Source of the DNA: Thalassiosira profunda
Taxonomy: Eukaryota > Bacillariophyta > Thalassiosirophyceae > Thalassiosirales > Thalassiosiraceae
Length of the DNA: 11,107 bases
Assembly: GCA_036939355.1 (NCBI GenBank)
Contig: JALLAP010001761.1
Span: forward strand, 1 to 11,107
Direction: 5' to 3'
The first letter of the stretch is position 1. Each line of letters opens with the position of its first letter. A program made the translations under genes and the position numbers. Positions 7,444 through 11,107 of the stretch are shown in pieces. The notes below the pieces were generated by a model. It saw nothing but the letters and a program-made list of their open reading frames with translations. It did no database searches and was not told where the DNA came from.

Positions 7444-10306
7444 TCAGCCTGGACCGGTCTTCCGTCCCACGAGCTCCAACTCCCCCACATCCACTTCGTA
7501 CGGCTGCAAGTCCTGGCGGAACCTAATCGTGGGAAAGGTGATGCGGTACGTCGAGTACGCCACGTCGTTCGGGAAGGAGGCAAACCCGTACTGGAGACTG
7601 TTGTCCCCGGTCGAGTAGGAGGAGGCAATCAGGGTGCCGTTTTCATTTCGATCGGGCGGCTGCCCCGCTGCAATCCAGGCGTCGTCGAAATCACCATCAG
7701 CTATGGATGCCCACGTGTCGCTGGCCTCATCCTGCAGGCCCTCCAGTGTGAAATCCAGCGGGTCCCTANTCAGCTATGGATGCCCACGTGTCGCTGGCCT
7801 CATCCTGCAGGCCCTCCAGTGTGAAATCCAGCGGGTCCCTATTTGGGAAGAACGTGTTGGCATAGACCCGGATCTCCGTCACAACCGACGGCGCCGCGCG
7901 GACGACCAATTGAGGCAGTTCGATGCCCTCTTCCGTCGGGCAGTAATAGTTGGAGATGATGCCATCGTCAAGGTTGGGCCCATCTTCCGCGGTCCCTTGC
8001 GCCTCACAACCGGAGGCAGGAACCGGATCGAGACCCTCCGAGACGCTGGCGACATAGCTGTCGTCCACGACGCCCACGAGCTCCACTTCAGAAACCCGCA
8101 CTACGGGAATTGCAGAGTTGCGCGTTGTCGGAAACGTGATCCGATAGGCGAAGTAGAGGTCCGTATTCTCGAATTGAACTTCCGTGTGAGAGAGCGTGCC
8201 GTCCGCTTCCTCGTACGACGAGTTTATCGAAGCGCCCGCGGGATTGCGAGCCGGGATGGCATCGACCCAAGCCGCGTCGAAGTCACCCTCCGCAATCGGC
8301 ACCCAATCGCCGGATTCGGTTCTGCCCTCCAGCGTGTACGATGTGGGATCTTGGTCTCCGTTAGGGGGGCCACCACTCGCCGCGTACACCCGCAGGGCGG
8401 TAACGATACTGGGGTCTGAAGTCACAACGATTTCAGGCGGGTCTTCTGGTGGGAAAGGCGGTCCGGCGGTCGTATTGTATGGGCAGATATACTCGTCAGT
8501 GGTCCCGTCAGACAGGAACTGAAATGGGGTAGGTCTGCATCCCACGGCGGGCACAGGGTCAAGCGCGATAATCACGTTTGCCACTTTGGTCCCCGAAGGC
8601 CCGTCGATGGGAGACTTGGTCGGGCTCGAAGTGGGAGCGGGCGTCGTCGGNTGCCACTTTGGTCCCCGAAGGCCCGTCGATGGGAGACTTGGTCGGGCTC
8701 GAAGTGGGAGCGGGCGTCGTCGGGTCGTTGGTCGGCGCCTTTGGATGAGTTCACATCAGACATGTCAGTGAATGAGTCAGCAGACATTTGGCAAAGATGC
8801 ATGTTCTTTCATCTCACTTTGGTTGGCTCCTCCGTTGGAGATGGCGTGGGCCTCGAAGTCGGAGCGCCAGTGGGCTATTGGTTGAGAAAGCGAGGTGTCA
8901 TCGGTGTGAGTATTTGGATGTGAAGGGATTGAAGTGAATTGCTCATGGCAAACGTATGGTAAACGTACCTCTTCCGTGGAAGGATCGACCGGTGGGGGCG
9001 TTGGGTTTGGAGTGGACGGATTGGGCGTTGTGGGGTTCGGAGTGGTCGGATTGGGTGTTGGATCGACATTTGGTGGAGGCGTCGGCGACCGCGACGGCTC
9101 CGGCGTATTCTCTGTGGGGCTCGACGTTGGCGGTGTCGTTGGATTTGGTGTGGCCGGGTTGGGCGTTGTTGGATTTGGTGTGGCCGGGTTTGGCGTCGTA
9201 GGTGGATCAACGGGAGGAGGCGTCGGTGGATCGGTCGCCGGCGCCTTCGTCCTGGCGAGCGCACCGAGGAAACAAATGAAGTCGATCGTGAGCAAACGAA
9301 GCTGCTGCCCGTAAACCTCATCAGAACAAACAATTCACACCGCAAACCACACTCACGGTTCCGGCGTGGGATCGACCGTCGGAGGCCCCGTCCCGCCCGG
9401 CGTCGGGAACTCCGTCCTGGTCGGGGACCGGCTCGGAACGCACACGCAGCCCTTGCCCGACTTCGACTTGCCCATCTTCGTCTTGCGGCTCTTAGACGAG
9501 CCGCCCTTGTCGCTTTTTGTCGACCCCTTGCCGGACTTGCCGCTGTCGCTCTTGGACCCCTTGCCGCCCTTTCCATTCGACGGCGCCGTCGTCTGTCCCA
9601 TCGACATGCTCGTCGCTGTTGGAAAGGCCGTGGCCGGACTGCCGGACGGACTGTTCGACGGCTGCTTGGTCGTTCCCTTCGACTTGCTCCCCAACTGTCC
9701 CTGCTTGCTCCCCTTGCTGCTGCCGCTCTTCTTCTTCTTGTGAGGCTGCTTCTTCTTCTTGTGAGGCTCCTTCTCCTTCCTCTTCTTTTTGAGGCGTCTC
9801 TCCTCCTCCTCCTCTGCCTCCTCCTCTGCCTCCTCCTCTGCCTCCTCCTCTGCCTCCATTGGCTCAAACGCCCCGATTTCGCCTCCGTCCTCGTTTTCTA
9901 GTCTCCGCGACTTCTTGTGCTTCTTCTGCTGCTTGGCCATCTTCATCTTGTGCAGCTGCTTCCGGAACCTCTTCGCGTGGGCGTCCTCCTCTTCCTCTTC
10001 GCAGGTGCACTCCTCGCCGTCCTCGTCGGAATCGTCCCCGTCCACGTCGGGCTCGCCCGCCGTGTCCTTCTTGGCGGCCTTCGACCCGTCGCCCAGCTCG
10101 CGCCGTTGGAACGCCTCGCCTTCGTCCTCGCGGACGGACCGCCGCCGGTGGAGGGCCAGCCGGCGCGCCAAACCGAACGCGCTTTCGCCCTCGACCGGAC
10201 CGGTCGCGCCGTCGAGGAGGTCCGCGGGGCCCGAGGCCACCGCGGCCGATGCCGGGGCCGACGCCAGGAGCAATGCCGCCAGGGCGAGGGCGCGGGGATC
10301 CCGCAT
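7444..10306 (-). CDS. Secreted modular cell-wall-type protein: Lys/Ser- and Pro/Thr-rich with two discoidin-like domains, 4 exons, about 812 aa
   Basis: Exons on the minus strand: 10306-9357, 9251-8969, 8874-8818, 8738-7444. The last contains two assembly duplications of 73 bp each; ignoring them gives 812 codons plus stop. Order: signal peptide (about 1-24, LALAALLLASAPASA); charged region with CTC (100-102); Glu/Ala repeats (about 149-169) switching abruptly to Lys/Arg (171-193); Lys/Ser/Gly region (about 194-286, e.g. GKSGKGSTKSDKGG); CVC (287-289); Pro/Thr/Asn repeats (about 290-455); then two related domains, about 463-628 and 641-806. Each domain has LDPVPA..GC, a later CP, IVTALRVYA-like, DP..YTLEG, EGDFD.AW or DGDFDDAW, YRITFPT and an ELVG end. 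They resemble galactose-binding/discoidin folds by strand pattern only. Lys/Ser-rich secreted proteins include the diatom silaffins, so a wall or silica-associated role is inferred, not shown. The ATG at 10306 is chosen because it begins the signal peptide. Confidence 0.85.
7697..7841 (+). repeat. 72-bp direct repeat around a single N (assembly artefact)
   Basis: Positions 7697-7768 and 7770-7841 are identical over 72 bp, with one N at 7769. The 73-bp excess shifts the frame of the second discoidin-like domain between residues about 706 and 729. Dropping one copy plus the N restores a smooth reading frame. Confidence 0.95.
8579..8723 (+). repeat. Second 72-bp direct repeat around a single N (assembly artefact)
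   Basis: Positions 8579-8650 and 8652-8723 are identical over 72 bp, with one N at 8651. It falls in the Pro/Thr linker before the first discoidin-like domain and breaks the frame in the same way as the other N-flanked repeat. Confidence 0.95.
8739..8817 (-). other. Intron 3 of secreted protein gene (79 bp)
   Basis: Donor GTGAGA, acceptor CAAAG, phase 0. It joins PTEEPTK to APTNDPTTPAP. The AAG acceptor is weaker than the others, but the composition continues smoothly across the junction and the resulting exon frame leads into both globular domains. Confidence 0.75.
8875..8968 (-). other. Intron 2 of secreted protein gene (94 bp)
   Basis: Donor GTACGT, acceptor CAATAG, phase 0. It joins VDPSTEE to PTGAPTSRPTPSP, keeping the Pro/Thr-rich register. 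Confidence 0.8.
9004..9215 (-). repeat. Pro/Thr/Asn-coding degenerate tandem repeats
   Basis: Short degenerate repeats of about 12-15 bp encode TPNPTTPNPATPNP-type sequence in exon 2 of the secreted protein. They form a rigid, probably heavily O-glycosylated linker of a kind common in secreted diatom proteins. The antisense strand reads as a Gly/Val-rich shadow ORF. Confidence 0.85.
9252..9356 (-). other. Intron 1 of secreted protein gene (105 bp)
   Basis: Donor GTGAGT, acceptor GCCAG, phase 2. A Pro codon is split (CC|G), joining TVDPTPEP to TKAPATDPP. Unspliced, the donor gives an immediate TGA. Confidence 0.85.
9803..9857 (-). repeat. 12-bp minisatellite encoding EEEA repeats
   Basis: The unit TGCCTCCTCCTC (plus strand) starts at 9815, 9827, 9839 and, partly, 9851, preceded by further CCT triplets. 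On the coding strand it encodes EEEAEEEAEEEA within the acidic segment of the secreted protein. Copy number is likely to vary between strains. Confidence 0.9.
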
Positions 10307-11107
10307 CGTTTGCAATCGACCGCGGGGTATCCTTTCTAGATAGGGAATCTTTGGCAAAGGCCGATTGATTGCTGTCGGTCCACCCGCCCTCTCTGAGCGC
10401 AAGATGTGGCCGACCAAGATGCGCTACCTACCTATGCCTGCCCAATCGGGCGGAGCGGAGGAAGTCGCCCCGAGAGTGGCTCGCTTTAGGATGCTCACAT
10501 CGTTGTCGGCCTGCGCGCACCTTCGTTGTGATGTGAGTGTGGGGTTGCAAAAAGACGCGTGTCGCTGAAGAAGTACGAGGGGCCTCTTCCCTTCCTCTGG
10601 GCCTTGGAGGCCGCCGGGGCGGGTTCGTCCTCCTCCCCACCGCGGAAATGGTCCTCGCACGGTCAATAATGGGCGTTGGGAGCTGCGCGTGGCGTTTGCA
10701 AGTGATATCAGGCGCTTTCAGCACGTTCTTTCCGGGCAGTTCAGATTTGGCGTGGAATCGGAGATGCACAAGATATGAGTGGTCCTTCCTCCGGAGCGAC
10801 AGCTCTTTCACCACCAACTGCACTCGCAGTTACCTCGAGTGATGGCATCGGAAGATTGTGCTCGAGGATGTTGGTGGCAAATAGTAATATTGACCTCCCA
10901 GTGACGAGCGGCAAACATCAGTCATGTGCAACGAAATTTATTGATGGAATTGCCGCATCTCAATCGCATGCCATGACTGCATGTGTCTCGATTGCAAAGT
11001 ATCGCCCGCCGTGACATTCTCCGCCCATCCGTTGAGGATCCCCGAAACAGACGCTGCGGCGAAATGCACGCACAACGCCGTGCTTTGCAGAGCTCACAAC
11101 TTTGTTG
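10307..11107. other. Right-end region upstream of the secreted protein gene, no confident gene
   Basis: The first part should hold the promoter of the minus-strand gene starting at 10306. A divergent plus-strand ATG at 10404 opens 43 codons that reach a GTGAGT donor-like site at 10533 in phase 0, but no convincing next exon was found. Further right, open frames occur on both strands: plus 10775-11014, and minus from about 10750 to 10910. Several look protein-like in more than one frame, so none can be called. No tRNA, rRNA or repeat seen. Confidence 0.4.

Noticed and set aside
7766..8584. Independent 272-codon ORF for the discoidin-like domains
   Set aside because: Its start is a GTG beside the N-flanked duplication and its end is the other N. 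It is a fragment of the 7444-10306 gene.
6944..8723. Idea that the repeats form a CRISPR-like or mobile-element array
   Set aside because: The context is eukaryotic, there are only two copies of each repeat, and there are no spacers. Two of the three are N-flanked assembly overlaps.
8934..9314. Gly/Val-rich plus-strand ORF
   Set aside because: Mirror image of the Pro/Thr/Asn repeats; the minus strand has splice sites and continuity with the signal-peptide exon.
9789..10343. Ser-rich plus-strand ORF
   Set aside because: Antisense of Glu/Lys codons in the secreted protein gene; poly-Ser arises from the CCT/TCC strand of the EEEA repeat.
10428..10823. 131-codon minus-strand ORF upstream of the secreted protein gene
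   Set aside because: GTG start, no ATG support, competing open frames on the other strand, no recognisable domain.

Overview
The window is a piece of a nuclear genome from a photosynthetic stramenopile, most likely a centric diatom of the Thalassiosira type. Three things point there. The genes carry short GT-AG introns of 71-105 bp, most with a GTGAGT donor. One protein (5248-6559) begins with a signal peptide followed by an ATA|FVP sequence, a variant of the ASAFAP motif that directs diatom proteins into the complex plastid. A long secreted protein (7444-10306) combines Lys/Ser-rich, Glu-rich and Pro/Thr-rich segments in the manner of diatom cell-wall proteins. The organism call is inference; no search was possible.

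Layout. At the left end, one + strand ORF (23-553) encodes a small coiled-coil, probably nuclear protein. It converges on a 7-exon minus-strand gene (1070-4085) for an 839-residue cyclic-nucleotide-dependent-type protein kinase with three cyclic-nucleotide-binding-like modules and an intact AGC kinase domain. Next on the minus strand is a small, very basic His/Lys/Ser-rich protein (4468-4938), possibly missing a last exon. An AT-rich spacer follows. Then comes the 2-exon gene for a plastid-targeted, multi-pass membrane protein (5248-6559, 405 residues once spliced). An 884-bp spacer holds a perfect 36-bp tandem duplication. The 4-exon gene at 7444-10306 encodes a secreted protein of about 812 residues: signal peptide, acidic and polyampholyte segments, silaffin-like Lys/Ser/Gly region, Pro/Thr/Asn repeats, and two related beta-rich (discoidin-like) domains. 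The right 800 bp has no convincing gene.

The assembly carries two visible faults inside the last gene. At 7769 and 8651 a single N is flanked on both sides by the same 72-bp sequence. Each fault adds 73 bp and breaks the frame. Ignoring both makes the last exon 1149 nt, an exact number of codons, and gives one continuous protein. These are best read as unmerged contig overlaps, not biological repeats.

The genes do not form a pathway. The kinase, the plastid membrane protein and the wall-type protein appear to be independent nuclear genes, four of five on the minus strand. The two most interesting items are the kinase, in which none of the three nucleotide pockets keeps both canonical ligand-binding residues, and the modular secreted protein with three Arg-Arg-Leu sites of the kind processed in silaffins.
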